A DNA stretch of 64,000 nt from Jiangella alba (GCF_900106035.1 NZ_FNUC01000003.1:62001-126000); one strand, 5' to 3'; shown: positions 38,456-47,529, counted from the stretch's first letter. Translations and numbers: made by a program. Notes: generated by a model not told the origin, from the sequence alone.

Positions 38456-38871
38456 CGCGCCTCGATGGCGGGGCAGGTGTCCATGACGACCTCGAGCCCG
38501 GCCGCCTTCGCCCGCTCGGCCGCGTCCTCGTCGACGACGCCCAACTGCAGCCACACGGCCCTGATGCCGAGCCGCTCCTTCTCGGCGATGGCGTCGTCGA
38601 CCACCTCACCCACCCGCCGGCTGTTCACGAAGCAGTCGACGACCTCGACCGGCGCCGGCACGTCGGCCAGCGTCTTGTACCCGGGTGCGTCGAGGGTGTC
38701 CTCGCCGCGCGGGTTCACCGGCACGATGGTCATGCCGAGGCGGTCGCGCAGGAACCGCGCCACTCCGTACGCGGCCCGCTCGCGGTTCTGCGACAACCCG
38801 ACGACCGCCCAGGTGGCGGGGGTCGTCAGCAGGCGCTGGACGGTGTCGGGGTCGTTCACGTGGGGGGTCAC
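38452..38871 (-). CDS. CoA-binding protein (YccU-like Rossmann protein)
   Basis: 139 residues. The fold is that of the CoA-binding domain of succinyl-CoA synthetase: WAVVGLSQNRERAAYGVARF, IVPVNPRGEDTLDAPGYKTL, and WLQLGVVDEDAAERAKAAGL. These small stand-alone proteins are of unknown function. Start is a GTG at 38871; a second GTG at 38859 is possible. It is convergent with the TrmB gene and divergent from the TPR gene. Confidence 0.85.
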   Translation of the reverse strand: MTPHVNDPDTVQRLLTTPATWAVVGLSQNRERAAYGVARFLRDRLGMTIVPVNPRGEDTLDAPGYKTLADVPAPVEVVDCFVNSRRVGEVVDDAIAEKERLGIRAVWLQLGVVDEDAAERAKAAGLEVVMDTCPAIEAR

Positions 38872-38900
38872 TCTTCGAGCGTATGTCCACCCGTTCGGCG

Positions 38901-38906
38901 TAGGGT
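38901..38906 (+). promoter_or_regulatory. Leaderless -10 element for the TPR protein gene
   Basis: TAGGGT ends 7 nt before the ATG at 38914, with no ribosome-binding site. Confidence 0.5.
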
Positions 38907-38913
38907 CCGTGGC

Positions 38914-39561
38914 ATGAACCGACCGCCGTTGACGGACCGCATGCTCGACCGTGCCGAGGCGGCACTGCGCGATCGCCCGGCGGCGCTGGCTCGGCAGTTC
39001 GAGGACTGGGCCGGCGATCCGCAGCGCGATGACGTCGAGGACGCCGCCACGCTGCTGGTCGAGGCGAGCGAGGCCTGGGTCCGAGCGGGTGAGCCCGAGC
39101 AGGCCGTCGACGCGGCCCGCCGTGCGGTCGAGGCCGGCCACGACGTCGCGCCCGACACCCGCTGCTATCTCGTCGGCGCGCTGCTGGCCGCCGGCCGCAC
39201 CGGCGATGCCGACGCCGTCGCGGCCGAGGTGCGCCGGTCCCGTCGCGGTGACACCTTCGTGCTGTCGTTCCTGGGCGAGAGCTACGAGGAGGCCGGGCAC
39301 CTCGTCGAAGCGCATCGCTGGTTCACCATGGGCCTGGCGGCGGCGGAGCGCGGCGGCGACCCGGCCGGTGCGGCGCCGGCGCTGCTCGCCGGCCGGTTCC
39401 GGGTGCGCCGGGAACTGGACCTCCCCGTCGACGAGGACGACCAGGAGTACGCCGACCTCGTCGTCGAGGACCTCGAGGTCGACGGCGTCGACGTCGCCGC
39501 CGAGGCCGCGGCGCTGATGAAGGAGGACGGCTCGAACCCGGACGCGTTCTTCCGCCGCTGA
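38914..39561 (+). CDS. Tetratricopeptide-repeat-like protein
   Basis: 215 residues, almost all alpha-helical, with TPR-like units such as AWVRAGEPEQAVDAARRAVE and SYEEAGHLVEAHRWFTMGLA. No signal peptide or enzyme motif is seen. It probably mediates protein contacts. It has its own leaderless-type promoter and ends before a strong hairpin. Confidence 0.75.
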   Translation: MNRPPLTDRMLDRAEAALRDRPAALARQFEDWAGDPQRDDVEDAATLLVEASEAWVRAGEPEQAVDAARRAVEAGHDVAPDTRCYLVGALLAAGRTGDADAVAAEVRRSRRGDTFVLSFLGESYEEAGHLVEAHRWFTMGLAAAERGGDPAGAAPALLAGRFRVRRELDLPVDEDDQEYADLVVEDLEVDGVDVAAEAAALMKEDGSNPDAFFRR

Positions 39562-39579
39562 TCGCCGGTCGCGGGTGTT

Positions 39580-39653
39580 GGGGGACGCCGGCCCCGCCCG
39601 CCTCGCTCGTACCTCGCTCGGACGCCCGCAGCCTACCCCTGCCGGCGTCCCCC
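39580..39653. terminator. Bidirectional terminator hairpin
   Basis: GGGGGACGCCGG (39580-39591) and CCGGCGTCCCCC (39642-39653) are perfect 12-bp arms in the gap between the convergent TPR and iminopeptidase genes. The 50-nt loop contains short direct repeats CTCGCTCG. Confidence 0.6.
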
Positions 39654-39681
39654 ACCATCCGCTCGGCTGGGTGCCGCCCGC

Positions 39682-40614
39682 TCAGCCGGCGAGGGTGGTG
39701 GTGGCGGCGCGGAGGGCGGCGGCGACGGAGCCCGAGGTGGAGGCGTGGCCGCCGTCGACGACGACGAGGCGGGCGTCGGGCCAGGCCTGGGCCAGCTCCC
39801 ACGCCGTGCGGACCGGTGTCTGCATGTCGCCGCGGCCGGCCACCAGCACGCCGGGGATGCCCCGCAGCCGGCCGGCGTCGCGCAGCAGCTGGTCGTCCTC
39901 GAGCCAGCCGTCGTGGCGGAAGTAGTGCAGGGCCAGCCGGACCAGCGTCGCCGCGAACCGCGGGTCGGCGAAGGCCGCGGCCGCGTGCTGGTCCGGGTGC
40001 AGGCTCAGGGTGGCCGCCTCCCAGGCGCACCAGGCCGCCACCGCGGTGTCGCGGATGGCGGCGTCGGGGTGGTGCAGCAGCCGGTGGTACGCCGCGAACA
40101 CCGCGGCGGCGTCGCCGCCGGCCGCCGGCGCGCTGAACGTGGCCCACGCCTCGGGGAAGAACCGCCCGGCGCCGCCGCCGTAGAGCCAGTCGGCCTCGGC
40201 CGGGCGCAGCAGCGCGACGCTGGTCAGCACCATCGCCGTGACGCGGTCCGGGTGCGCCTGCGCGTACGTCAGGCCCAGCGTGCTGCCCCACGACCCGCCG
40301 AGCACCAGCCACCGGTCGACGCCGCGGTCGACGCGCAGCCGTTCGAGGTCGCCGACCAGCGCCGCCGTGTGGTTGGCGGACAGGTCGGCGCGGTGGTCGA
40401 GGACGCGCGGCGTGCTGCGGCCGCAGCCGCGCTGGTCGAGCAGCACGATGCGGTAGAGCTCCGGGTCGAACAGGTCGCGGTGCGCCTCCGTGCAGCCGGT
40501 GCCCGGGCCGCCGTGCAGCACGACGGCGGGCCGGCCGGCGGGGTTGCCGCACTCCTCCCAGTAGACGCGGTGTCCGTCGCCGACGTCGAGCAGCCCGCGC
40601 GCGTACGGCTCCAC
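39682..40614 (-). CDS. pip: Proline iminopeptidase (alpha/beta hydrolase, S33)
   Basis: 310 residues from the GTG at 40614. It releases N-terminal proline from peptides. Family markers are the oxyanion HGGPGTG, LLDQRGCGRS, and the nucleophile elbow GGSWGSTLGL. The catalytic Asp is in AGRGDMQTP and the His in DGGHASTSG. It starts 2 nt after the stop of the SMC-like ATPase gene, so it may be transcribed with that operon, although a shared role is not evident. Confidence 0.9.
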   Translation of the reverse strand: MEPYARGLLDVGDGHRVYWEECGNPAGRPAVVLHGGPGTGCTEAHRDLFDPELYRIVLLDQRGCGRSTPRVLDHRADLSANHTAALVGDLERLRVDRGVDRWLVLGGSWGSTLGLTYAQAHPDRVTAMVLTSVALLRPAEADWLYGGGAGRFFPEAWATFSAPAAGGDAAAVFAAYHRLLHHPDAAIRDTAVAAWCAWEAATLSLHPDQHAAAAFADPRFAATLVRLALHYFRHDGWLEDDQLLRDAGRLRGIPGVLVAGRGDMQTPVRTAWELAQAWPDARLVVVDGGHASTSGSVAAALRAATTTLAG

Positions 40615-40616
40615 GG

Positions 40617-43600
40617 TCAGGCGGCGCCGTCGACGTCGAGGGTGCCGGGGCGGTAGGACGACATCCACGAGCGCAGCAGCTCGACCCGGCTGGTGTTGGC
40701 GTCGTTGCCGACGATGACCGGCTCCTCGTTGTAGGCCATGGTGTCGGAGCGGCGCCGCAGCTTGACGTAGAGCCCGGACGCCTCGATGGCGTAGCGCTCC
40801 ATGTCGTCCTGCAGGGCGCCGACGACGGTGATGTTGTGGTCGTTGCCGATGCGCTCGAACAGCGCGACGGCCTCGCGGCGGTGCTGCTTGCCGAGGTTGC
40901 GGCCGAGCTCGTCGAGGATCAGCAGCAGCGGCCGGTCACCACCGCGGGCCAGGGCGGCGGCGCAGACCAGCTTGACGGCCTTCTCGTCCATCTGGGCGGT
41001 GTTGCTGCGCAGCGTGTACGCGGACATCCGCTGGCCCTCGGCGCGCCGCCACTTCGGGCTGACCGTCCACCGCCACGGCTTGTCCGGCTCGGACGGCGGC
41101 TCCGGCTCGGGGTAGTCGAGGCCGGCGCCGTAGCCGCCGTACTCCTGGTCGAGGCGGTCGAACTCGGACGCGACCTTCTTCAGCATCGTCTTGATGCCGG
41201 CCGCCAGCGACGTGCGGTGGGCGCGGACGGTCTGCTCGGCCTCGCTGTAGCCGAGGCGTGCGGCCTCGAGGTCGGCGGTGCGCCGGGCCCGCTGCTCGGC
41301 GATCTGCTTGAGCTGGTGCCGGTCGTGGTCCTCGTGGTCGCGCAGGTGACCGTCGAGCGCCCGCAGCAGCGCTGCCACCAGCGACACCCGCGTCTCCAGC
41401 GCCGCGCCGGACCAGTTCGGCGTGATGAGCAGCTCGCGCAGCTCCGCGGTCAGCTCCTCCGGCGGGGTGCCGGGCGGGAAGCAGCGGACGGCGACCTCGT
41501 CGGTCAGGCGGGTGGCGTCGTCGTCCCACGCGGCGGTGGTGCGCGACTGCAGCTCGGACGGCAGCTCGACGAGGTGCCGGCGGGCGGCGTCGGGGGAGTC
41601 GCCCCAGGCCTTCTCGCGGTCGAGCAGGGCGAGGCCGTCGCGCTCCGCGGTCAGCGCGTACCGCTCGGCCTCCCTCTCCTTGGCCGTGACGGCGAGCCGC
41701 TTGCGGGTGTCGCGCAGGCTGGTGATGCGCTCTTCGCGCGAGTTGTGCACGCCCAGTTCGTGGGCGTAGGCGGCCTCGGCGGAGGTCAGCTCGGGGGCGA
41801 GGGCGTCGCGGTGCTCCTGGCGCTCGGCGTTGGCCCCGCGCAGCTCACCGATCTCGTCCTGCAGCGCCTCGGCCCGCTCGGCGGCGTCGGCGGCCTTCGC
41901 GCGCGTCTCGGCTCGGGCCAGCGTGGCGCGGGCCTGCTCGACGACGGCGGCAGCGGCGTCGAGCGCCTCGGTCAGCTCGCGGTGCGCCTCCCGAGCGGCG
42001 GCGACGCGGGCCGGCTGGCCGGTGATCGGCTCGGCGAACCCGCCGATGGCCAGCACGCCGGCAGCCTCGTCGACGACGGCGCCCTTGCCGGCCCGCTCCG
42101 CGACGGCGTCGAGGAACCTGGTGAGGTCGCGCTCGCCGTCGGCCAGCACCAGCAGCGAGCCGGGCAGCCCGGCCAGCGCCTTCGCCGCCTTCGTCGCGTC
42201 CTTCCGGCCGACCACGACGGCCTCGCGGTACGGCGACAGCCGCGGCTCCCACACGTCCCGCTCGGCGGGGTCGACGGCGACGACGTCGACCAGCGCGGCC
42301 GCGTCGAGGCCGGCCGTCCGGAGCCGTTCGACCTGCTCGGCGGCGACGTCGTCGCCGGACTCGGCGGCCGTGACCCGCCGCGCCGCCGTGTTCGCCGCCG
42401 CCCGGGCGACGGCGTGCGCGGCGATGGCCTCCTCGAGCGCGGTCCGTGCCTCGGCCACCTCCGCAGCGGCGGTCTCGGGCGTGCGGCCGTCGGCGGCGCG
42501 GGCGTCGTCGAGGAGTGACCGTTGCGTCGTGGTCAGGCGGTCCAGATGCTGGGTGGCGGCCAGTTGCGCCGCCTCCAGCTCACGGTCGCGGGCGATCAGC
42601 TCGTTGCGCTTGCGCTGCGCCGCCTCGAACCGGCGCGCGGACTCGTCGTCGTCGGTCAGCGCGGCCAGCCGGTCCTCGACGGCGTCCAGCTCCTGGCGCA
42701 GCGCCGCCTCGGTGTCGTCCAGCTCGGCCAGCGCCTGCCGCAGCTCGGCGGCCCGCTCGACGCCGTCGAGCAGGTGCCGCGCGCACCGCGACCGCCACGC
42801 CGTCCGCGCGTCGCCGAGCAGTTCGCGGGCCGCGAGCCGGCGGGCGATGCCGGCCTCGATGACGGCGACCTCGCTCTCCCAGTCGGCGATCTGCCGCTCG
42901 GTCTCCTCGACCTCGCTGCGGTGCCGGTGCTCGGCCGAGCGCAGCACCTGCTCGTGCTCCAGCTCGCGGTCGAGCCCGGTGAGCGTCGCGATGGCGTCGA
43001 AGATGCGGTGCGGCGGAAGGTCGTTCAGCGGTTGGGCCAGCAGGTTCGCCGCCTGGCTGGAGCGCACCGACGTCGACAGGAACGACACGCAGCGCGCGTT
43101 CTGCCCGAACAGCACCCGCGACAGCTGGCCGGCGTGGAAGTCGGTGCGGCCGTTGCTGCGCGGCAGCTGCGCCCACAACTCGTCGACCCGCGCGGCCCGC
43201 TCGGACTCCGTCGCGCCGTACGGAACGTGCAGCCCGCTGGTCCAGCGCAGGTCGAGGTAGGGCGCCTTGCGGTTGATGCGCAGCCAGACGGTGACGGCGT
43301 CGTCCTGCGGCGCGCCGCCGGGCGTGCCGAAGACGCCGATGACGTAGCCGCGGTCGACGTTGGACCAGCGGCCCTCCTGCGCGGCCAGCTCGGCGGTGAA
43401 CAGCAGCTCGGCCGCACCGGCGGCGCCGCTGGCCAGCTTCCACTGCTCGTCGGCGTGCAGCAGGCTCAGCGCGGCGATGAACGACGATTTCCCGGCGCCG
43501 TTGGAGTCCTTCGGCCCCTGCCCGGCGACGGTGACCAGCCCCTGCCCGATCATCGGGACCGGGTGCGTGGACAGCCGGGAGATGTCGACGACCTGGACGC

Positions 43601-43655
43601 CGACGAGCACCCGCTCGCCGACGATGTCGAAGGCGCCCGGTGCGGCAGCGCTCAC
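40617..43655 (-). CDS. SMC/MukB-like ATPase with coiled coils and hinge-like segment
   Basis: 1012 residues. The head is split as in SMC proteins. A P-loop GPKDSNGAGKSS lies near residues 47-58, and a Walker B LLLILDELGRNLG near 915 is preceded by a signature-like SNTAQMDEKAVKL. Long Glu/Arg/Ala coiled coils occupy about 230-440 and 555-830. Between them, at about 450-545, LVDVVAVDPAERDVWEPRLSPYREAVVV resembles the SMC hinge pattern. It is the last of four genes joined by ATGA/GTGA/TGATG overlaps, in the order kleisin-like, two winged-helix proteins, SMC. MksB/JetC/MukB are the nearest concepts. A role in DNA loop extrusion, segregation or plasmid defence is inference. Confidence 0.82.
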   Translation of the reverse strand: MSAAAPGAFDIVGERVLVGVQVVDISRLSTHPVPMIGQGLVTVAGQGPKDSNGAGKSSFIAALSLLHADEQWKLASGAAGAAELLFTAELAAQEGRWSNVDRGYVIGVFGTPGGAPQDDAVTVWLRINRKAPYLDLRWTSGLHVPYGATESERAARVDELWAQLPRSNGRTDFHAGQLSRVLFGQNARCVSFLSTSVRSSQAANLLAQPLNDLPPHRIFDAIATLTGLDRELEHEQVLRSAEHRHRSEVEETERQIADWESEVAVIEAGIARRLAARELLGDARTAWRSRCARHLLDGVERAAELRQALAELDDTEAALRQELDAVEDRLAALTDDDESARRFEAAQRKRNELIARDRELEAAQLAATQHLDRLTTTQRSLLDDARAADGRTPETAAAEVAEARTALEEAIAAHAVARAAANTAARRVTAAESGDDVAAEQVERLRTAGLDAAALVDVVAVDPAERDVWEPRLSPYREAVVVGRKDATKAAKALAGLPGSLLVLADGERDLTRFLDAVAERAGKGAVVDEAAGVLAIGGFAEPITGQPARVAAAREAHRELTEALDAAAAVVEQARATLARAETRAKAADAAERAEALQDEIGELRGANAERQEHRDALAPELTSAEAAYAHELGVHNSREERITSLRDTRKRLAVTAKEREAERYALTAERDGLALLDREKAWGDSPDAARRHLVELPSELQSRTTAAWDDDATRLTDEVAVRCFPPGTPPEELTAELRELLITPNWSGAALETRVSLVAALLRALDGHLRDHEDHDRHQLKQIAEQRARRTADLEAARLGYSEAEQTVRAHRTSLAAGIKTMLKKVASEFDRLDQEYGGYGAGLDYPEPEPPSEPDKPWRWTVSPKWRRAEGQRMSAYTLRSNTAQMDEKAVKLVCAAALARGGDRPLLLILDELGRNLGKQHRREAVALFERIGNDHNITVVGALQDDMERYAIEASGLYVKLRRRSDTMAYNEEPVIVGNDANTSRVELLRSWMSSYRPGTLDVDGAA

Positions 43656-44353
43656 GTGTCCTCGTTCCTCTCGGTCGTGCTCTCCTCGGCCGGGACGGCG
43701 GGGGCCGGGGTCGTTGCCGGGCGGCGGGCCCGGATGGCCGCCGCGAGCGGGCTCTCCGGCGCGGCGGCCAGGATCAGCTCGTGCTCGAGCCGCTCGCGGG
43801 CGGCCTTGGTGAGCCGGTGCAGCGCGGGTCCGGGCAGGTAGGCGGGCCCGTCGACGACGGCGGACCGGCCGCGCGGCGGGGCGATCTGCACCAGCCCGGC
43901 GGCCCGCAGCCGCTGCAGCGCCGGCCGGATCTCGCCGCGCGGCAGCTGGGTGTAGCGGGTCAGCTCGTCGACCGACGTCGGGTGCGCCGACGTCCACGAG
44001 TCGCCGCTGACCAGCCCCTGGCTGCGCGGGATCGCGACCGAGTGCACGAGCACCAGCACCAGCACCGCGCGGTCGGTGCGCGACTGCGCGGTGGCGCCCT
44101 CGGCGGCCAGCCGCTCGGTGACGTCGTCGCGGAAGCCGGAGGTCCAGTGCGTACTGCCGACCCGGACCAGCGTGCGGCCGAGGCGGAACAGCAGCCGCTG
44201 GAGGTCGCGGCGGACGGTCGCGTCGCGCAGAGCCAGCAGCTGCGCCTCGGGGACCGGCTCGCGGCCGTGCTCCAGCGCGGCGAACGCGGCCAGCACCTCG
44301 TCGCGGTGCCGCTCGTTCAGTTCGGCGAGGGCGTTGTCGAAGACCGTGCTCAT
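43652..44353 (-). CDS. Winged-helix (MksE/KITE-like) subunit of the SMC-like operon
   Basis: 233 residues. A winged helix is visible in SVDELTRYTQLPRGEIRPAL and QRLRAAGLVQIAPP. The N-terminal half is helical (LAELNERHRDEVLAAFAALE) and the tail is Pro/Ala/Glu-rich. Small tandem winged-helix proteins (KITE: MukE, MksE, ScpB) bind the kleisin in SMC complexes. Size and position directly before the ATPase suit that role. It overlaps the genes on both sides by 4 bp. No similarity strong enough to name it was seen. Confidence 0.65.
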   Translation of the reverse strand: MSTVFDNALAELNERHRDEVLAAFAALEHGREPVPEAQLLALRDATVRRDLQRLLFRLGRTLVRVGSTHWTSGFRDDVTERLAAEGATAQSRTDRAVLVLVLVHSVAIPRSQGLVSGDSWTSAHPTSVDELTRYTQLPRGEIRPALQRLRAAGLVQIAPPRGRSAVVDGPAYLPGPALHRLTKAARERLEHELILAAAPESPLAAAIRARRPATTPAPAVPAEESTTERNEDT

Positions 44354-44883
44354 GCGCCGCCCGCCGGGGGCGCGGGCAGCGAGCGCCACAGCTCGCGCAG
44401 CGTGCTCAGCTCCGCCGCGCTCCACGACGCGACCCGCGGGCCGAGCCGGACGACCCGGGAGTCCTCGTCGAACAGCACCCAGCCGGAGCCGGCCAGCCGG
44501 CGCACCGCGCCCATCGCGGCGGCGTGCAGCGCGCGCTCGTCGCGGCTGCCGGTGATGCCCCGGAACACGCCGATGACGTGGTCGAACGGCGCCGGGACGG
44601 CGGGCCAGACCGGTCCGCTGGGCTCGGTCCAGCAGCAGCGCAGGCAGGCGGCCAGCACACGGGCGGTGTCGTTCGGCTGGTCGACGGCGACGCCCGGCAG
44701 CCCGAGCTCGTCGAGCACGTCCGGGCGGGCGTTGTCGGGCAGTTCGGGCAGCAGCCAGACGGCGCCCGCGTCGGGCTCGACCAGGCGGATCATGCCGGTG
44801 GGGTGGGCGCTGGCCGGTGGGACGCGCTGCGGCCCGGCAGCGCGGTGCCGCGCCCACCAGAGGGCGGTGTCGTCGACGCTCAT
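44350..44883 (-). CDS. Second small subunit of the SMC-like operon (possible KITE-like)
   Basis: 177 residues, unrecognised. The C-terminal third (ALHAAAMGAVRRLAGSGWVL, then RVVRLGPRVASWSAAEL) looks like a winged helix. The middle is rich in Trp, Pro and Cys. It overlaps the kleisin-like gene by one base (TGATG) and the 233-residue gene by four. Two different small winged-helix partners would parallel the heterodimeric KITE subunits of SMC5/6 rather than the MukE homodimer. This is an inference from size and order. Confidence 0.6.
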   Translation of the reverse strand: MSVDDTALWWARHRAAGPQRVPPASAHPTGMIRLVEPDAGAVWLLPELPDNARPDVLDELGLPGVAVDQPNDTARVLAACLRCCWTEPSGPVWPAVPAPFDHVIGVFRGITGSRDERALHAAAMGAVRRLAGSGWVLFDEDSRVVRLGPRVASWSAAELSTLRELWRSLPAPPAGGA

Positions 44884-46091
44884 CAGCCCTCGGCCCGCCG
44901 GAAGGTCCCCTCCGACACCCACGACGGGCTGCCGGCCGGGTCGACGCGCAGCCCGCCGGCCCACGTCAGCTCGTAGGCGAGGTCGGGGTGGTGGTGGATG
45001 GCGGTGAGGTCGGCGAGCAGCCGGCGCCCGGACGGCCAGTCACCGGCGCCGTCGAGGACGTCGGCGACCGCCACCGCGGCGCCGTCGCCGAGCAGCCGCT
45101 CGGCGGTCTCGCGCAGGCTCGCGGCGTCGTCGGCCGGGCGGATGTCGTCGGGCGGCGGCTGGCCGGGTCCCTCCGGCCGGGGCGGCGGCTGGCGGACGGT
45201 GTTGGCGCCGCGGCCCGTCTCGACCGCCTCGGTGAGCAGGTTCGGCGAGAACCACGGCGCCGGCGCGTCGAAGACGAAGGTGTCGAGCACGCCGGCGAGG
45301 TCGTCCTCGTCGGCCGTGCGGGCGAAGCTCAGCCATGTCTCGACGGACAGCAGGCCGAGCGCTCGCGTCGTGCCGGCCCGCTCGATCAGCCGCCCGGCCG
45401 CCTTCTCGACGGCGTCGCCGTAGGCGGCCAGCGCCACCCGCAGCGCCGTGCACTCGCGGTCCAGCTGCGGCCAGCGGGTCAGGACGACGGTGTGCACCTC
45501 TTCGGCCTGGCTGATCAGGCCCTTGTTGCCCCACAGCAGCTGTGCGTGGTCGCCCAGCTGCTCGGCGGTGCTGCCCGCGGCGAGGATGGCCAGCTCGTTG
45601 CCGAGGTGGCGGAAGATCCTGGTCAGGCGGCTGATCGTGGTCTGCCCGGTCTCGGGCTCGGCGTCGGGAGCGGTGACGCTGACGTGCTCGAGCGTCAGCA
45701 GCTGGTGCAGCTCGGCCTGGCCGCCCTGCTCGGCCAGCCGGCGCAGGAACAGCAGCATGACGTACGGCGCGAACGCGGCCCGGTGGAACCGCTCGTTCGG
45801 GCGCTCGACGACCTTGCTGATGGCGCCGTACTCGCGCAGCACCTCGAACCTGCGGTGGATCAGGCCCGGGTCGATCGGCCGGCAGGCGGCGGCCGCCTGG
45901 TCGACGGTGAGGCCGTCGCGCCCGGCGTCGGCGAACGCGTCGAGGATCGCCTCGTCGACGTCGAGCAGTTCGAGGTCGCTGATCATGGCGCCGGACTCGC
46001 GCGCCAGCACCGCGAACACCTGGCGGTAGAGCCGTTCGACGGCGGCGTCGCCGGCGAGCTGATCGATGGTCAGCTCGGGTCCGGCGGTCAT
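44883..46091 (-). CDS. Kleisin-like (MukF/MksF/JetA-like) first subunit of the SMC-like operon
   Basis: 402 residues, mainly helical. It starts with a probable winged helix (LTVDQAAAACRPIDPGLIHR, then EVLREYGAISKV). A long helical middle follows (TISRLTRIFRHLGNELAILA) with a Pro-rich linker near 310-325, then a last folded segment. A winged-helix head, helical middle and C-terminal domain are the layout of MukF/MksF. Gene order kleisin, small subunit(s), SMC is the mukFEB order. The start at 46091 has no obvious ribosome site; an ATG at 46154 would overlap the divergent lipoprotein gene. Confidence 0.65.
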   Translation of the reverse strand: MTAGPELTIDQLAGDAAVERLYRQVFAVLARESGAMISDLELLDVDEAILDAFADAGRDGLTVDQAAAACRPIDPGLIHRRFEVLREYGAISKVVERPNERFHRAAFAPYVMLLFLRRLAEQGGQAELHQLLTLEHVSVTAPDAEPETGQTTISRLTRIFRHLGNELAILAAGSTAEQLGDHAQLLWGNKGLISQAEEVHTVVLTRWPQLDRECTALRVALAAYGDAVEKAAGRLIERAGTTRALGLLSVETWLSFARTADEDDLAGVLDTFVFDAPAPWFSPNLLTEAVETGRGANTVRQPPPRPEGPGQPPPDDIRPADDAASLRETAERLLGDGAAVAVADVLDGAGDWPSGRRLLADLTAIHHHPDLAYELTWAGGLRVDPAGSPSWVSEGTFRRAEG

Positions 46092-46138
46092 CGGGACAGC
46101 ATGCCATTCGGGGCGGGGCCTCTGTCCAGCCGGATCGA

Positions 46139-46144
46139 TAGGGT
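46139..46144 (+). promoter_or_regulatory. Leaderless -10 element for the lipoprotein gene
   Basis: TAGGGT ends 8 nt before the ATG at 46153. Confidence 0.45.
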
Positions 46145-46152
46145 GACCTGGC

Positions 46153-46731
46153 ATGTCGATCACCACGAGATGGACCGGCGCCCTGGCGGCCGCCGTCGCT
46201 GTGCTGCTGACCGGGTGTTCGGGCGACGACGACGGCTCCGGCGACGCCGGGTCACCGGCACCGGACGACCCGGCCGCGTCCTCCGACGCGGCGCCGCCGA
46301 GCGGGCTCTTCGGCGCGCCCGAGGCGCCACTGCCGGTCGGCGTCCCCATCGCGTTCGAACGGTGGCACGTCACGATCGACCCGGCCGAGCAACGCGACGG
46401 ACCGGCCGACCCCGCCCGGCCCGACCTCGGCGGACCCGACGACGGCTCGACCTTCCTCGTCGCCGAGTTCGCCGTCGTCTCGACCTACCAGCAGGGGCAG
46501 GCGATGAACGTGTTCGGCGGCCTGGAGTTCACGGTGCAGGGGGCGTCCGGCGAACGGCACGCCGAACCCTGCGTGGCCGACAACCCGATGAACACGACCG
46601 CGTGGCTGGCCGCGCCCGCGCAGCAGGTGGCCAACGTGTGCGTCGAGGTGCCGCTCGACGACCTCGACGGCGCGGTGTGGCGCATCGGCCAGCGCGGAGC
46701 CGGCGAGGACGCGTACGTCGCGCTGTCGTGA
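46153..46731 (+). CDS. Hypothetical lipoprotein
   Basis: 192 residues with a lipoprotein signal peptide and lipobox LLTGC (Cys22). An Asp/Pro/Ser-rich linker follows, then a beta-rich domain (STFLVAEFAVVSTYQQGQAM) with two later cysteines, similar in outline to DUF4352-type domains. It is anchored outside the membrane; function is unknown. It is divergent from the SMC-like operon. Confidence 0.8.
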   Translation: MSITTRWTGALAAAVAVLLTGCSGDDDGSGDAGSPAPDDPAASSDAAPPSGLFGAPEAPLPVGVPIAFERWHVTIDPAEQRDGPADPARPDLGGPDDGSTFLVAEFAVVSTYQQGQAMNVFGGLEFTVQGASGERHAEPCVADNPMNTTAWLAAPAQQVANVCVEVPLDDLDGAVWRIGQRGAGEDAYVALS

Positions 46732-46746
46732 CCGTTCGTCCGGGCG

Positions 46747-47448
46747 TCAGTTCCGCTGGCCGACCGGCCGGACGATGATCTCGTTGACGTCGACGTGCGG
46801 CGGCTGCCCGACCGCGTAGAGGACCGCCGCCGCGACGTCGTCCGGGTCGAGCTTGGGGTCGTCCCTGCGGTGCGGCGGGATGGCGCCGGTGTCGACGAGC
46901 CCCGGCTGCAGCAGCGTCACGCGGATGCCGGTGCCGACGCACTCCGCGCGGATGGCCTGGGCCAGCCCGGTGACCGCCCACTTCGTCGCCGCGTACAGGT
47001 TGCCTGGGCGGACGCCGCGGCCGGCCGCCGAGCCGGTGAGCAGCAGGTGCCCCTTCGTCGCGCGCAGCGCGGGCAGCGTCGCGCGGGCGGTCAGCGCCGG
47101 GCCGTGGACGTTCGTCAGGACGAGGTCGCGCCACTGCTCCGGCGGGGCGCCGCCGTCGCCGAGGAAGGACGTGACGACGCTCGTGCCGGCGTTGGCGAGC
47201 ACGACGTCCAGCCGGCCGAAACGTTCCTCCGCCGCCGCGACGACGCCGGTCAGCGCCGTCCAGTCGGTGACGTCGGCCGGGTGAGCGAGCGCGCGGGCCG
47301 GCCCGCCGAGCTCGTCGGCCAGGGCCGCGAGCGGTTCGGGCGTCCGGCCGGTCAGAATGAGGCGGTACCCGGCGGCCGCAGCCCGCCGGGCGACGGCCGC
47401 GCCGATGCCGCGGGACGCACCGGTGATCAGGAAGACCGGGTCTGTCAT
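46747..47448 (-). CDS. Short-chain dehydrogenase/reductase
   Basis: 233 residues of the classical SDR fold. The NAD(P) motif is TGASRGIG, followed by NAG, the catalytic Ser in LLTGSAAG and YAATK. The Arg in LTGRTPEPL suggests NADPH preference. Substrate is unknown. It ends 15 bp after the convergent lipoprotein gene. Confidence 0.9.
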   Translation of the reverse strand: MTDPVFLITGASRGIGAAVARRAAAAGYRLILTGRTPEPLAALADELGGPARALAHPADVTDWTALTGVVAAAEERFGRLDVVLANAGTSVVTSFLGDGGAPPEQWRDLVLTNVHGPALTARATLPALRATKGHLLLTGSAAGRGVRPGNLYAATKWAVTGLAQAIRAECVGTGIRVTLLQPGLVDTGAIPPHRRDDPKLDPDDVAAAVLYAVGQPPHVDVNEIIVRPVGQRN

Positions 47449-47505
47449 GGGGCGACCCTAGGACGTGGCGCCGCGCGGACGGCTTGCGGATCGGGTAATA
47501 CTTTT

Positions 47506-47529
47506 CATCGGAAGCCCTCTTTCCGGATG
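47506..47529. promoter_or_regulatory. Probable ROK operator upstream of the ROK regulator gene
   Basis: CATCGGAA-N7-TTCCGGATG lies 13 bp before the GTG at 47542. The core GGAA-N7-TTCC recurs with identical spacing in the promoter region of the sugar transporter operon (49111-49131), which suggests one repressor acting on both. Confidence 0.55.

Noticed and set aside
40617-46091. Full Wadjet (JetABCD) defence system
   Set aside because: No TOPRIM nuclease (JetD/MksG) was found in or beside the operon, so the name cannot be used.
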